Shown here: one piece after another, positions 1-13,547 of the stretch
Layout of the letters: every line of letters begins with the position of its first letter
How positions within the stretch are numbered: position 1 is the first letter of the stretch
Assembly (NCBI GenBank): GCA_009733575.1
Contig: ML769398.1
Location: 62,001 to 126,000, forward strand
Reading direction: 5' to 3'
From: Gymnopus androsaceus JB14
Lineage: Eukaryota > Basidiomycota > Agaricomycetes > Agaricales > Omphalotaceae
Length of the DNA stretch: 64,000 bases
Notes under the pieces: generated by a model
Databases searched by the model: none
What the model was told of the DNA's origin: nothing
The model's input: the letters and a program-made list of their open reading frames with translations, nothing else
Translations under genes and position numbers: made by a program

Positions 1-1732
1 TAATATTGGTTCTGATATCAGATGGAATCATCAGATTTACGGTGATCAACCTGAAGCCAGACCTTCCTGGCAAAGGCAACCTGCTCGGCAACAGCCTAGA
101 GCAAATAATCCTGTTCCTGACCCACCTGTGAACAATTATTTGGGAGAAAGTATGAATGGACGCAGAAGTGTTGATTATATTTCCCAGTTGGCTCATGAAG
201 GGGGAGTAGCTTTTCTGGACTATTTGCTTTCTCAGGCTCCAGAAATAAGGAAACGGTTCAAAACTGGCAGTTTCGTGATTTGATGCGCCTTCCTGTAAAG
301 GACCGGCAACCATGGCTTAACAAATGCAAAGAAGAAATTGACAGTCTAGTTAAGCAAAAGGTATTCAAAATTGTTGATTGACCCAATAACAGAAATGTCA
401 TAAAGAACAGATGGGTCTTTGATATCAAGTCAGATGGTCAGAAACGATCTAGACTTGTTGCCAGGGGATATTCTCAAGTAGAAGGAGTGGATTATGACGA
501 ATTGTTCTCTCCTGTTGTCCGTTATGAAACAGTGCGAGTCTTACTTGCACTAGCTGCCCTAGAAGATTGGGAACTAGAGGCGCTGGACATAAAAACTGCC
601 TTTCTATATGGCAAATTAGACAAGGAGATCTATATGGAACAACCTGAAGGCTTGGTCAAGGATAGCAGCAAGGTTTGGAGATTACGCTGATCTCTTTACG
701 GCCTGAAGCAAGCTGGTTTGTCCTGGTGGCGCGCTTGTACAAAGTCGATGACCCAGGATCTAGGCTTCAAATGTTGCGCTTCAGATGCTGGCATATATGT
801 TTACAAAGAAAACAATAAGACTGTAATTGCAATCATCTATATTGATGATGCATTGTTCATGGGAAATGACAAAGAACTTGTCATGCGCAAGAAGCACGAA
901 TTTATGCAACGTTGGGAGTGCCGCAACTTGGGCGCAGCACACATGCGCATTCGGCATGACAGATCTAAGTGGCTTTTGACCTTAGATCAGTCAGAATATC
1001 TAAAAAAGATTATAAAGCGCTTTAAATTAACAAACACCAAAGTAGCACGAACTCCACTACCAGCAGGATATCAGCCTTCTAAATATGATGGTCCTGTTGA
1101 TCCCAAAAGACACCAGGAGTACCAACAAGTGATTGGCTCCTTATTATATCTGTCGCTTGGAACAAGAGCCGACATAGCCTACCATGTGGCAAAAATGTCA
1201 CAATATTCAGCAAATCCTTCTCAGGATCATCTGAACAAGGCTTATTATATTATTCGCTACCTTATAGGTATCGCCGAATATTTTCTCATCTATGATGGGA
1301 ACTCTGGAGAAGGCTTCTATGCCAACTCAGATTCTGATCATGCATCAGATCCAGATACACATCGATCCCAAACTGGGTACATTCTCAAACTGGCCAAGGG
1401 AATTGTGTTCTGGACTTCGTATCTCCAGAAGACAGTTGCTTTATCTTCCACCAAAGCCGAATATATGGCTTTAAGTGACTGTCACAGACAAATCAGGTGG
1501 ATCCTCAATTTACTTGGGGAAATTGGATTCCCACTGACTGGATTCCCACTTCTCAGTGATAACATGGGTTCGATCTTTATGGCCAATAATCAGGCTCAAG
1601 ATTGTCGGACCAAAAATATTGATGTCTGATATCACCACATCAGGGAAACTACCAAGTCAGGACTTGTGATCCCTTACTATATTCCAACGGATCAGAATGT
1701 TGCAGATCTTTTAACTAAGAATCCTTGCTGTT
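1..1732 (+). mobile_element. Ty1/copia retrotransposon pol remnant (reverse transcriptase + RNase H), decayed
   Basis: This is the 3' part of a copia-type pol polyprotein. From about base 265 the frame reads through the reverse transcriptase: the conserved entry region with NRWVFD near 400, the FSPVVR block near 505, and the YIDD catalytic motif near 840. It continues into RNase H (TKAEYMAL near 1455, and the YHHIRE block after 1630). The frame is broken by three stop codons at 379-381, 688-690 and 1627-1629. Each lies where relatives carry arginine, so each looks like CGA changed to TGA. Upstream of about 260 the homologous linker (from about base 150) is in another frame, so there is also a frameshift. 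Gag, protease and integrase are outside the window, and no long terminal repeat was recognised after 1732. It is not functional as it stands. Confidence 0.92.
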
Positions 1733-2164
1733 AGCTAGAGTTGCTCCAAAAATGATGGCCTTGAGCACCCTTAACATAATGATGGTTGCCATCAGCAACT
1801 CCCTGTGTCAACAACAATGCTGTAAACTATCAGGAAGTGATATAAAATGCATGGGCTTTCAACTTTCTTTTTTCCCTTCTCCCACTGTTGCAATGTTCCA
1901 TCCTTTCACTGTAAGTTTCATTTTCACATAATGTTGCTTTTTAGAGGTGATTTCCAGAAATGTAGAAGGGTTTGGGCAATGAATGCAGAAATTGAGAAGA
2001 GCACTATGGAAACATTGGGAGGGGAAAAACAGAAGACTCATCCAGTGCTTGCCACTTATTACTACTACATAACTGCTGCAGTGCACCTAAATATTGTCAC
2101 AGTACATAAAAATGATGAATATAAAATTTCTATTATTAATGCATGGTTATACAACATGGAAACT

Positions 2165-2293
2165 TGATTGAATAGCTCTCTGGAGGTCTCCAGAGGTTTA
2201 TATTGGTCTCTGGAATAGGTAACCTTACTCCAGCTGCTCCAGAGGCTACAGGCGCTCTGGAGATCTCTGGAGACCACCCAGGTTTTGCTGATG
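2165..2293. repeat. Cluster of CTCTGGAG words ending in a 16-bp element terminus
   Basis: The 8-mer CTCTGGAG and its reverse complement CTCCAGAG (with near variants) recur in both orientations, forming imperfect palindromes. The cluster ends with CCAGGTTTTGCTGATG at 2278-2293. The identical 16-mer is the right terminus of the element at 3874-4121. No matching left terminus was found, so this looks like the right end of a related but truncated element. Confidence 0.6.
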
Positions 2294-2317
2294 AGGGTGT
2301 GCAAAAATTCTAAATTA

Positions 2318-2875
2318 TACAGAAGCAAACCCAGAAGCGAAAAATTCTAAGGAAATTGATATATTCAGGGCAGTTTTGCGTAGTTTCTCTTGATTCTTTT
2401 TTTTCTATAGGTCGTATAATATGCGAGGACTACGATCTGATTTTATCAGAATTTTTGAGGGCCTAAAAATGGCATCATAAATTAATTCATCTTTTGCTGC
2501 CAAAACCTGCCAAAAACCCAGAAGCGAAACTTTGGGCTAATTGGGCCTCTACATATCCGCATTCCTTCGGGATTGCTTGTAGCATGGCTTTGCATGCTCA
2601 TAGAGTAGATTGAATCTATTGTATGCCCAAAAATACCACAGATTTCATGGTACAATTCATAATATTTCAAAAACTGAGAAAAATCGCATTTTTGGCATTG
2701 TGTTCATATATGATCATATTATAATGGATTTATTATATCTAAGCTATGCTAGTCATGTCCAGAAACCCTTCTAGAGGTTGTATATAAAAAACCGCATCCT
2801 AAAACACAATCTATACAACTCAAATATCAAATATTTTGCTTCTGGGTATTTTTCGCTTCTGGGTTTGCTTCTGTA
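2318..2875. mobile_element. Non-autonomous inverted-repeat element flanked by TA (MITE-like)
   Basis: A perfect 29-bp inverted repeat is present: 2317-2345 on the left is the exact reverse complement of 2848-2876. The natural element edges are CAGAAGC (from 2320) and GCTTCTG (to 2873), flanked on both sides by TA, as expected for a Tc1/mariner-type target duplication. The terminal word CCCAGAAGCGAAA also recurs inside near 2519, and its complement lies near 2840. There is no transposase frame inside, so mobilisation would need an enzyme encoded elsewhere. The superfamily assignment rests only on the TA flanks. Confidence 0.7.
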
Positions 2876-3873
2876 TATCACCTTGTATTTTGGTCTTAAG
2901 CTGAATGGACCCCTCCCTCCTGTCCTGTACCTGCCTTATAGGGAAGAAGGTTCCCACAGTTGCATAAGCAAATCCCCAGGGACATTGCCCCAATTGATCC
3001 CACAGATGCAATCTGCTTTGTTATACTCCTGGTCTATCCCCCTCTTCCCCTGCTGTCAAATTTCTAGGACATTGAATTAAATATCACAAAAGTAATTACT
3101 TCTTTTTGAGCAATCTCTGCTGCTTAATACTGCCTCTAATTATTACAAAACCAGTCATATTTTGAGATTTTGCACAACATATTCATTTTAGATGATGTTA
3201 CTGAAGTGGAAAAAGTTTATTTGTCTGTATAATCCAAGCATTCTAGACAATAACTCATAGGAGGGTCAGAGAACCATGGGCAAGCTATCCTGTGCCTGCC
3301 AAATGTGCAAAAAATGCATAAACCATGTAAAAGTATTGATTCCAGGCCATATTGCTGCAATAAATTAAGTTTAAAAATTTTAGTCTAAGTCACTAAGACT
3401 TGGCTTGGGTACTCTTCCCGGTTGCTCTTGGAGAAAGATTTTTGATTTATCCAGTCCGATTCATCCGGTCCGATTCCAGCCCATGGGACAGGGCTTTGGT
3501 GTCATATCTGGAATCGCAATCCGGAATTCAAAAATTACATCATATGCCTTGTGCAAATCAATGGCAACTTAGTGTAATTGTCAATATCATTGATACTGCC
3601 ATCATTTAGGGTACATGCGCAAGGTTCACAGTTCGATCTGTGCATGCATAACTGAACATTTTCATTTTTTTCCTTGCTTCATTTTCAGTAATACAATGTG
3701 ATATTCCTATACAACAATAGGCCTCAACTGTATACCATTTTGCTGCTCAATTGCAAGCAAACATTATGCATGTATCTCAGTTGTTCTGGTCTCACTAACA
3801 TATATACTGCCTGAACTTGATTGGACTAGGCTAAATTGATTTTTCATTTGTTGTTTCTTTGTATTTGACTCAA

Positions 3874-4121
3874 CATCAGCAAAACCTGGATAATTGCCAT
3901 AGCTGTTATAGCAAGCCATAGCAGCCATAGAAATATGAGCTACTATGGACTTCCCAAATTATATTACCTGTTGACAGATGTCATGATTCATAGCAATCCA
4001 TAGCAGCCCATAGCAGCCCATAGCTCTGGATAGATGGGGACCTTGCTATGGGTGCTATGGGTGCTATGAGTGCTGGATAGCACTATCCAGAGCTATCCAG
4101 TTCACCCAGGTTTTGCTGATG
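3874..4121. mobile_element. MITE-like element with perfect 16-bp terminal inverted repeats
   Basis: CATCAGCAAAACCTGG at 3874-3889 is the exact reverse complement of 4106-4121. The 248-bp interior is filled with CCATAGC and GCTATGG words in both orientations, densest at 3895-3960 and 3985-4085. There is no coding potential. The right terminus is identical to 2278-2293. A target-site duplication was not obvious. Confidence 0.7.
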
Positions 4122-4320
4122 AAACTTTGCCAAAATCTGTCTAGCACTGCATGCACTTTGCCTGTGCACCTTGCATGCATCCTGCTTTCCCTGGTGTTTT
4201 TGTCACACAGTGCAGCAATATAATATATCTTAGTAAAACTTGGTTTGAACTTGGTTGAAGCAAGCTAAATTGATTTTTTTTTCCCTTGACTTGAATTTTG
4301 TTCAGATTTTCTTGCAGTGT

Positions 4321-4675
4321 TGCACTGTGTGTACTGTTACATAGTGTTGGTCATGGGTATGGGTGTACCCAGTATTTTGGGCAGGGGTATGGTGAGTAAG
4401 GGTAAGGGTACAAGCCTTCCATACCTGTAAAATTTAAAATCAATTTTCTGCCTTGTGATTGTAGTAATTATTTTGTATTTAAGCTTTTACTTATATTTTA
4501 CAATAATTCTGAAGTTTTTTGACCTTTACCCCTTCCTTCAGCCCCTTGTGAGTGAAAAACCCGCAGTAAAAACCCATGGTATTGTGGGTAAGGATCTGGA
4601 GGGTAGGGGTATGGGTCAGGGAAAAAATACCCAGGGGTATACCCATGGGCAACCCTATGTAACAGTAACAGTGCA
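4321..4675. mobile_element. Inverted-repeat element with GGGTA words (hAT-like MITE)
   Basis: The left end reads TGCACTG, a few bases, then ACTGTTACATAG, then a GTTG..CATGGGTA stretch. The right end is its reverse complement (CCCATGGGCAACCCTATG, then TAACAGTAACAGTGCA) with a short indel. The interior is rich in GGGTA and its complement TACCC. Termini resembling AGGGTTGCCCATGGGTA are common on fungal hAT-type elements, which is the reason for the tentative label. No transposase frame is present, and an 8-bp target duplication was not resolved. Confidence 0.55.
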
Positions 4676-5351
4676 CATGAGTGAATTCTGAGCCACTGCA
4701 ATGGAATGGTTCCACTCCAATGGCTCTGAACAGCCAACTGGGCAGTAAGTAAATACTTCTCTCTCTCAAAATAAGTAGATGTGTTATTACTCAGTATGAT
4801 CTTTTAATCATTTAAGTAAAATGGCAATGAAACTGGATAAAAATACTGGATTTTGCTAGGCTTGCAGCCAATTTCAAGCAAGATTCCAAGGGGCAATTAT
4901 CATCTCACTCTTTCATTCATTTTATTTCATTCAGGCCTTGTTCAGGCCAGTAATTGTAACTAAATCCCAAAAAGTGCATTCTTCAATCTTAAGTTGGTAC
5001 ATTCTGGGTACATTCACTAAGATTAAGTATAAAAATGGCTCAAATAGCATGTTAAGTATAATTACTACACACAAAAACATTATCAGAAGCTTTGAAATGG
5101 CATACAACGCGCTCTACCGCGTCCCGAACATGGCACAAACACAAATCAAGCAGTAGCGCCGGAAGGGCGCTTGGCATGTCCAACCGGCTGTTGTCTGATT
5201 TCGGCAGAATCATGTGTCAACGTTAAACCATAAGATGATGATGACTCACATGCCCATATATGGTTTAAGCGGCGTTCCACACGATAGCCGGGACGGGCGT
5301 CTAATGAGCTACGCTTCCGCCCCGCGCTTAGCCTTCAACAACTTCAAGTAA

Positions 5352-6002
5352 ATGGGTGCTTCTCAGTCAAAGTCGAACGCAGGGGATGCAGTGTTTCGCT
5401 CAGAGATACCCGTTCAGGTGCGTAATTTGAACCGCCGCTCTCTACTAAATATCTCAACGTCCACTAGTTTTCTCCCGATGTTGTAGAGCAACTATCAGAG
5501 CGTCAGGCGTCTGCGACACCAACCCCCGAAAGACAGTCAACGTTGGATGAGCACATTCGCTCCCGGATACAGAGTGAGGTGAAGCAGCTTCGAAAAGCAG
5601 AGGAGCAAGTTCAACATGAAATTCAACTTGCGCTGGAAAAAGAAAACCTGGACCGTGAAAAGGCAATGGCTGGCGAGGTCTCGGGCGAACAGGAGGCGGG
5701 TGTAGGGTCTGTGAAAAGTAGTGCGGCATTGCTCGGAGACTTGGAGGAAACTCGGTCCAAAATCGACAGGTTCCAGTCTCGAAAAAGTCTTGCTGATTAT
5801 CCCGAGTTGAAGGCTGGCCAAGAAGCTCTAGTATCGTGTTACAAGTGCGTTGGCATTTCACCTAGTTTACGCTGTCTTATTCTCATTCAGGTCTCACGTT
5901 ACGAGCTCTCTGGAATGCTGGAAGGAGGTAGCCAATTTCCGAAACTCTGTTGCCCAACTAGAAAAGGTGCGCACGGATCTCGTCTTCAATGACTACGCTT
6001 AA
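5352..6002 (+). CDS. MIC19: MICOS complex subunit MIC19 (CHCH-domain protein)
   Basis: The product is a peripheral inner-membrane protein of mitochondria that helps hold cristae junctions within the MICOS complex. Three exons (5352-5417, 5468-5844, 5891-6002) give 184 residues. The protein starts MGASQSK, a glycine-2 context typical of N-myristoylated MIC19. Next comes the family signature IPVQFSPDVVEQLSER, a charged coiled-coil middle (about residues 45-130), and a C-terminal CHCH-like segment with SCYK and LECWKEV. The cysteines lie about ten residues apart, as in other MIC19 proteins. The two introns are 50 and 46 nt. The gene converges with the membrane-protein gene at 6096. Length and start both fit the family. 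Confidence 0.9.
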
Positions 6003-6095
6003 CACTTTTGTCAAGGATTACTTTAAAACATTGCAGTAGAATTCCATAAACGTTTCGTCCGAATAAAGATATTCCCCAAGCCAAGCTTCTACTTT

Positions 6096-6963
6096 TCAAT
6101 ATGCTACTCCAACCGACGTTGTAGATCGATTGCTGGGCTGAGAGTAGGAAGAACCGGATGTGGCTAACGAAGTCCGATTTGCAGCAACCTCGCTTCCTCC
6201 TCGATTCCCAGTACTCCTTGAAAGCCATGACCAACTGGAGGCTGTTGACAAGCGTTGTGCAGGGCTGCTTGCTCCCAACGCCGCCACTAATCCGAATATC
6301 GAGGACTGAGAGCGTTCCTCCGCAGGTGCATATTCCGAGTCCGACGTGGAAGGTTCCTGGGTGGGTGGAGAATGCATTGCTGGTCTAGGCTGCGTGATAA
6401 GATCAGCTTCGGCGGGAGATGTAGACGTCTTGTGCGTAGTGAGAACACGTGGAGCATGTGAAGCAAGTGGCTTTGGCCGAGAAGGCGTTTTGCGAGTGGG
6501 ATTTGTAGCGGGCACCGACCCATCAGGAGCCACAAATTTCACCTTTGTGTCGGAAGGAGGCCAAAACAACGGTTTATACGAGTAATTTCGCGGTTTCGAG
6601 AATGTGGAAGCATTCTTCATTGTGTTCTGTTTCGTTATTCGTAGCTTATCCTAGGCATTACTCTTTGAGCCGTCATCCAGAACAGATCCATATAATACTC
6701 ACGGCCTCCTTCTGTTGCTTTGCCTTGGACCTTTTAATATTTGTTCCCCACATTCTCCTAAGTATCTATATAAGTGGAGGAAACTATAGCAAAAAGAATG
6801 CGTGCCAGAAAATAACAATCGCAATTGCGAGCACGGCCCCAGCGCTAGTCCCTCCGGCGATAGCAGCTATAGGGAGCGTCGAGCCACTTCCATTGGAAAC
6901 GGATGATGTGGCAGAAGGGGAAGTAAATATTGTGGTAGTGGTCACATCGACGAGTACAGGCAT
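6096..6963 (-). CDS. Single-pass membrane protein with Ser/Pro-rich cytoplasmic tail
   Basis: I do not recognise this as a named gene. Exons on the minus strand read as a short Ser/Thr-rich N-terminal segment starting MPVLVDVTTTT and then one transmembrane helix (IAAIAGGTSAGAVLAIAII). A basic stop-transfer stretch follows (RRMWGTNIKRSKAKQQ), then a tail of about 170 residues rich in Ser, Pro and Thr. The layout is that of many fungal Mid2/SKG6-like single-helix proteins, some of which are cell-wall sensors. The intron inside the helix (about 51 nt, GTTATT donor) is my inference, because the unspliced frame hits stop codons. The true start could lie further upstream, as a small cysteine-containing frame sits near 7120. 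Confidence 0.55.
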
Positions 6964-7133
6964 GGTTAACGTAGGTATGAAAGCGCCACTAATTTCTTCT
7001 CAAGTACATACGCACATACAAGTAGCCTCGTGCCAGATAAGCTTGCCAATCCATTCACACACAGTATATGTCTGATACAAACATTCCTCAATTCTACAGT
7101 TACAAACGTCCATACAGCAAGTGGGAGCACAAA

Positions 7134-10088
<2,955 letters not shown>

Positions 10089-10423
10089 GGACGAACGAAC
10101 GAACGAGTAGGAGTTACGCCGACCGAGATTTACCCGGACCGGCCATCGGACCCAGTGCGCCGTATCTCCGTACAATGTAAGTAACCGCTTTACGTTGGAT
10201 AAAGCCGAGCTTGGATCATCAAGCTTTTGCCCTTACTTATTTAAAGGCTGCATCTTTCCCTCTAAATTTCACTGCTCTGCTCTTGCCCTCCAAGTTCTCC
10301 TGCAGTCTTGCTCTCTGTCTTCCGACCGCTTGCACGTCGCGCTCATCCTTCTCAACATTGCTAGCGCCGGTCTCTTTATACGCCGCATTCTTTTGATCAC
10401 CGTCTACAAGGCCGGTGAATAAA
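10089..10423. promoter_or_regulatory. Divergent intergenic region between CEF1 and a Zn2Cys6 factor
   Basis: This 335-bp stretch must hold the promoters of both genes. CT-rich runs occur on the plus strand at 10250-10360, as often seen upstream of fungal start codons. A plus-strand frame here lacks an ATG and is not regarded as a gene. No specific operator was recognised. Confidence 0.4.
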
Positions 10424-13340
10424 ATGGAACTCCATTCTGAACAATTGTCAGACATAGATTCCAATCTCTTCTCTCTTGAAATGTTCTCAATCGGGGCTTT
10501 TGTGTGCTTTCTTTCTACAGACAAAAGCCTCCCGTCGTCCGTGGTGCTAGAGCGTGCACGACATGTCGTGCAGCAAAGGTGATATCATCATATTCCGCCC
10601 CCCTCCCTTGTCCCTCATTTACGTCCCCAATAGATGAAATGCGTAGGATCGGACGACGGTCAACGACAGTGTCAACGTTGCAGGCGCGCAAACGTCGAGT
10701 ATGCACTTCGCGTCATTTCTTTTTTAACTTTTGGCTTACTTCGTAATCGTCAGATGCGTGTTTGAGAAACATCGCCGTGGCCGCAAGCCAGGTTCCAAGT
10801 ATGCTTGCTCGCTTTCTTATTTCTTCATTCTTTGCCTTACTCTGCCCCAGGCTTTCCGAAGCTTCCAAAATGCTACGGCGTTTAGAAAAGGGCCTTAATA
10901 ACGCGAAATCCAAGGCTATCGCTGTGGAAGTGGGACATTCACCCTCATATCGTGAAACCCGTGAGCAAGATATTCGTTACGCCAACAGCGCTCGTAGTGA
11001 ATCCTACAGCCCCACAAATGGTCCGTTCTCGAACCAGCTTCCCCCTCTCAACCTCCCCACAGCGAGCGAATACCCCGCTTCCAGCGCAAGCTCTCGTACG
11101 ATGGATGCGAACGACGAAGATGATGCTACCTCCGATCGTGCCGAAGATAACATTTTTCCTGCCAACTTTATTCAACGGGAGCATCAACGGAATTCCTTTT
11201 TTCGTACGATTCTTAATCCTGAAGAAACTCCTGCGTCAGGACCATCTTCTGTCCGCGGGCCAGAATCGTACAGCCCTCCTCAAACTCCTGCCGCTTCTAC
11301 CGGCCTCAGCGACCCCGTATCAGCCGGTATTGTAGACGAAGAACAAGCCAAAGTTCTCTTTGATCTGATCTTTCTTCGTCTCAATCCCTTCATCAATCTT
11401 TTCGATCCGTCTCTTCATTCGGTTTCATATGTCCGGAACAGAAGTCCTTTTCTGTTCACTGTATTACTTATGGCTGGTTGCAAGTTCTTCAAGCCGGAGC
11501 TGTTCAAACAGGTCCAGATACTCGCCAACGAATATGCTGTCCAAGCTTTCAGAGAAGGCTGGAAGAGTGCGGAGGTTGTACAGGCTTTCGCGTGCCTTAC
11601 TTACTGGAAAGATCCCGATGACAATGTAGGTTCCAAGTCCGCTCCTCGGCGGCCTCCTTACTGACTCGCTCACGCAGCGAACTTGGACCTTTATTGGTTA
11701 TGTGAGTTACTTTAAGTTTATTCGACCCTTGACTAATCTTATCCGCAGGCATGTCGTATGGCTGTCGAGCTTGGGCTCAACCGCTATATCCCTCATCCCC
11801 CACACAATGAAACCGACTTTCAGCTATTAGAGCGCCGTAATCGAGAACGAACTTACCTTGTTCTTTACGTGCACGATCGCAGCCTCAGTACTCAGACAGG
11901 GCGCAACTGGATGCTTCCCGAGGATGACTTTATTCGACATGCCGACAGATGGCATGAAAGACCCGGTAGCTCTGCTCGACCAGAAGACGTTATTGTCGCC
12001 GCATTCGTACAGCTTCGACACATCGCTGTATGTGGAGCTTCCTAGCTTGTGAATCTCCATTGACTGATCATCTTGATAGGCTGAAACCACAGAAATATTC
12101 CATTCGTCTAGGAGTGGTAGTTCTACTGATATCAATCACGAAGTTGTTCTCCGCAACTGCAATAGCCAGTTAACGCAGTGGAATGAAACTTGGAACCGAG
12201 AGATGCAGCGAGGTGAGCTTCAATTTCAACACTTGAGCCGCATATAGTCTCCTTATTCATTAATTCACTAGCGGGCGGCGATACTTTTCATTTTTCGTTC
12301 CTGAGTCTCTTCCGGCTTTATGTCCGATTATTCACCAATAGTTTCGGTATTCAAGAATCGGTAAATTTTTTTATCACTTTTGCACAGCGTTCTAGGTCTG
12401 ATACCCTCACTAGTCAAATCGAGCTACTCCAAGTGTTCAAGCTCTTTCGACATGCTATACAAGCGCCATTGATTCTCTCAAGATCTTGTGCAAGGATTTT
12501 GCTAGCATGAGTGTACTGGTGCGATCGTTTGTTGTACAGCTGTTCTACCGTCTTCTCATGCTATCCTTAGCGCTATGGGCAGGAAACCACTACAATGATG
12601 TCGGCGTATGCTGCAGTCTTTTTAGTAAGAGTACGTGTTTTACTCAATTTAAACTTCGGTATGATAGTAAACTCTACCAATCACAGTTGCTCCGGAATAC
12701 CAATACGTTGCGCCAATTGCATGAAGGGGCCGCTGATGAGGCGTATACGGTCATCTTACACACTGCGGAGGCGTACCATGAAGCATCAGTTCTTTCTTCG
12801 ACATCATCAGCAGCAGCATACCATGCCCGTTTTCTTAAAGGCTTGCTGGATAATGAGGTCTTTAGATACCGGAAGCCTGAAAAACCTCGGCGAGATGGCG
12901 GCGTTCTTCCAGATAATTCTCAAGGTATGACTCTACGTCTTGACAGATGATGAACATTGAATCTGATCTTGTTTTGTTATGATTTAGGTTCACCGCCCGT
13001 GGATGCTCTCATCTACGAGCATCAAGTACCTCAATTCACCTCTGGCCAGTACCCGGCATCTAGCCAAATCCCTCTTCTTCTTCACTCGCACGTCCCCCGT
13101 GATGACTCCCCCTGCTCCGGCACTCTTTCACCGTCTACTTTGCCGTCTGTGCCCGCTCCCATAGGTCAGCCTCAGGGCCATATGCCTCCTGCACCAATGC
13201 ATTACTCTGAGCCTGATCAGATTTACTGGAGACGCGTCATGGTGGAGCTGGGGTTTGAAGGAGGAGGTGGGATGGGAATGAATACCGGTGAAACCTATAC
13301 TTCGTATCCTGTGGCAGCTTCTTCGAACTTTAGCTACTAA
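10424..13340 (+). CDS. Zn2Cys6 transcription factor with fungal-specific middle domain
   Basis: This is a fungal nuclear regulator that binds DNA through a zinc binuclear cluster. The spliced N-terminus reads MELHSEQL, QKPPVVRG, then ACTTCRAAKMKCVG, QCQRCRRANVECVFEKHRRGRKPGSK, which holds all six cysteines. Two introns cut the cluster (after RAAK and after RANVE). A leucine-zipper-like helix (LSEASKMLRRLEKGL) and a Ser/Pro-rich linker follow. The middle homology domain carries the typical FDLIFLRLNPFINLFDP and ACRMAVELGLNRYI blocks. The tail is Pro/Gly-rich and ends NFSY. The cluster plus RRGRKPGSK resembles the PriB/PrtT type of basidiomycete factors, but the target genes cannot be read from the sequence. 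The first 8-residue exon, with an unusual GTCAGA donor, is the least certain part. Confidence 0.88.
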
Positions 13341-13547
13341 GTAGTAGCGCATGGACAATGCGATTTCGAACAATTTTTGATTGTATATCTATATCAGTGT
13401 GTATTATTTTTTTTTGCATTCTTGGGCATGCATAGGTACTTCGTAATTGAACTTTAGGGACGTCGTACTTGTTGTAATACATAGAATCGGTTTTGACCAT
13501 CTAACTAGCAGAGATGTCGTCCCGCAATTGCAACCTTTTTCCATCAG

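Larger units (their letters stand above)
1733..5100. other. AT-rich, gene-free repeat island
   Basis: No reading frame here looks like a real gene. The stretch is clearly more AT-rich than the genic DNA that begins near 5.1 kb. It holds several short inverted-repeat elements (listed separately), microsatellite-like T runs and unique-looking filler. The stretches 2876-3873 and 4676-5100 contain nothing I can name. The sharp composition change near 5.1 kb marks the border with the gene-dense region. Confidence 0.7.

Noticed and set aside
3600..3660. tRNA-like TpsiC arm (CACAG-TTCGATC-TGTG) near 3630
   Set aside because: No matching A box, anticodon arm or acceptor stem could be folded around it. 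Probably chance, or a very old SINE fragment.
5986..6234. Minus-strand frame between MIC19 and the membrane protein gene
   Set aside because: No signature, overlaps the 3' ends of both genes, and is not needed for any splice model.
10211..10396. Plus-strand frame upstream of the first Zn2Cys6 gene
   Set aside because: Starts at TTG, and the CT-rich composition is typical of a fungal promoter or leader. The zinc-cluster exon joins in phase to the ATG at 10424 instead.
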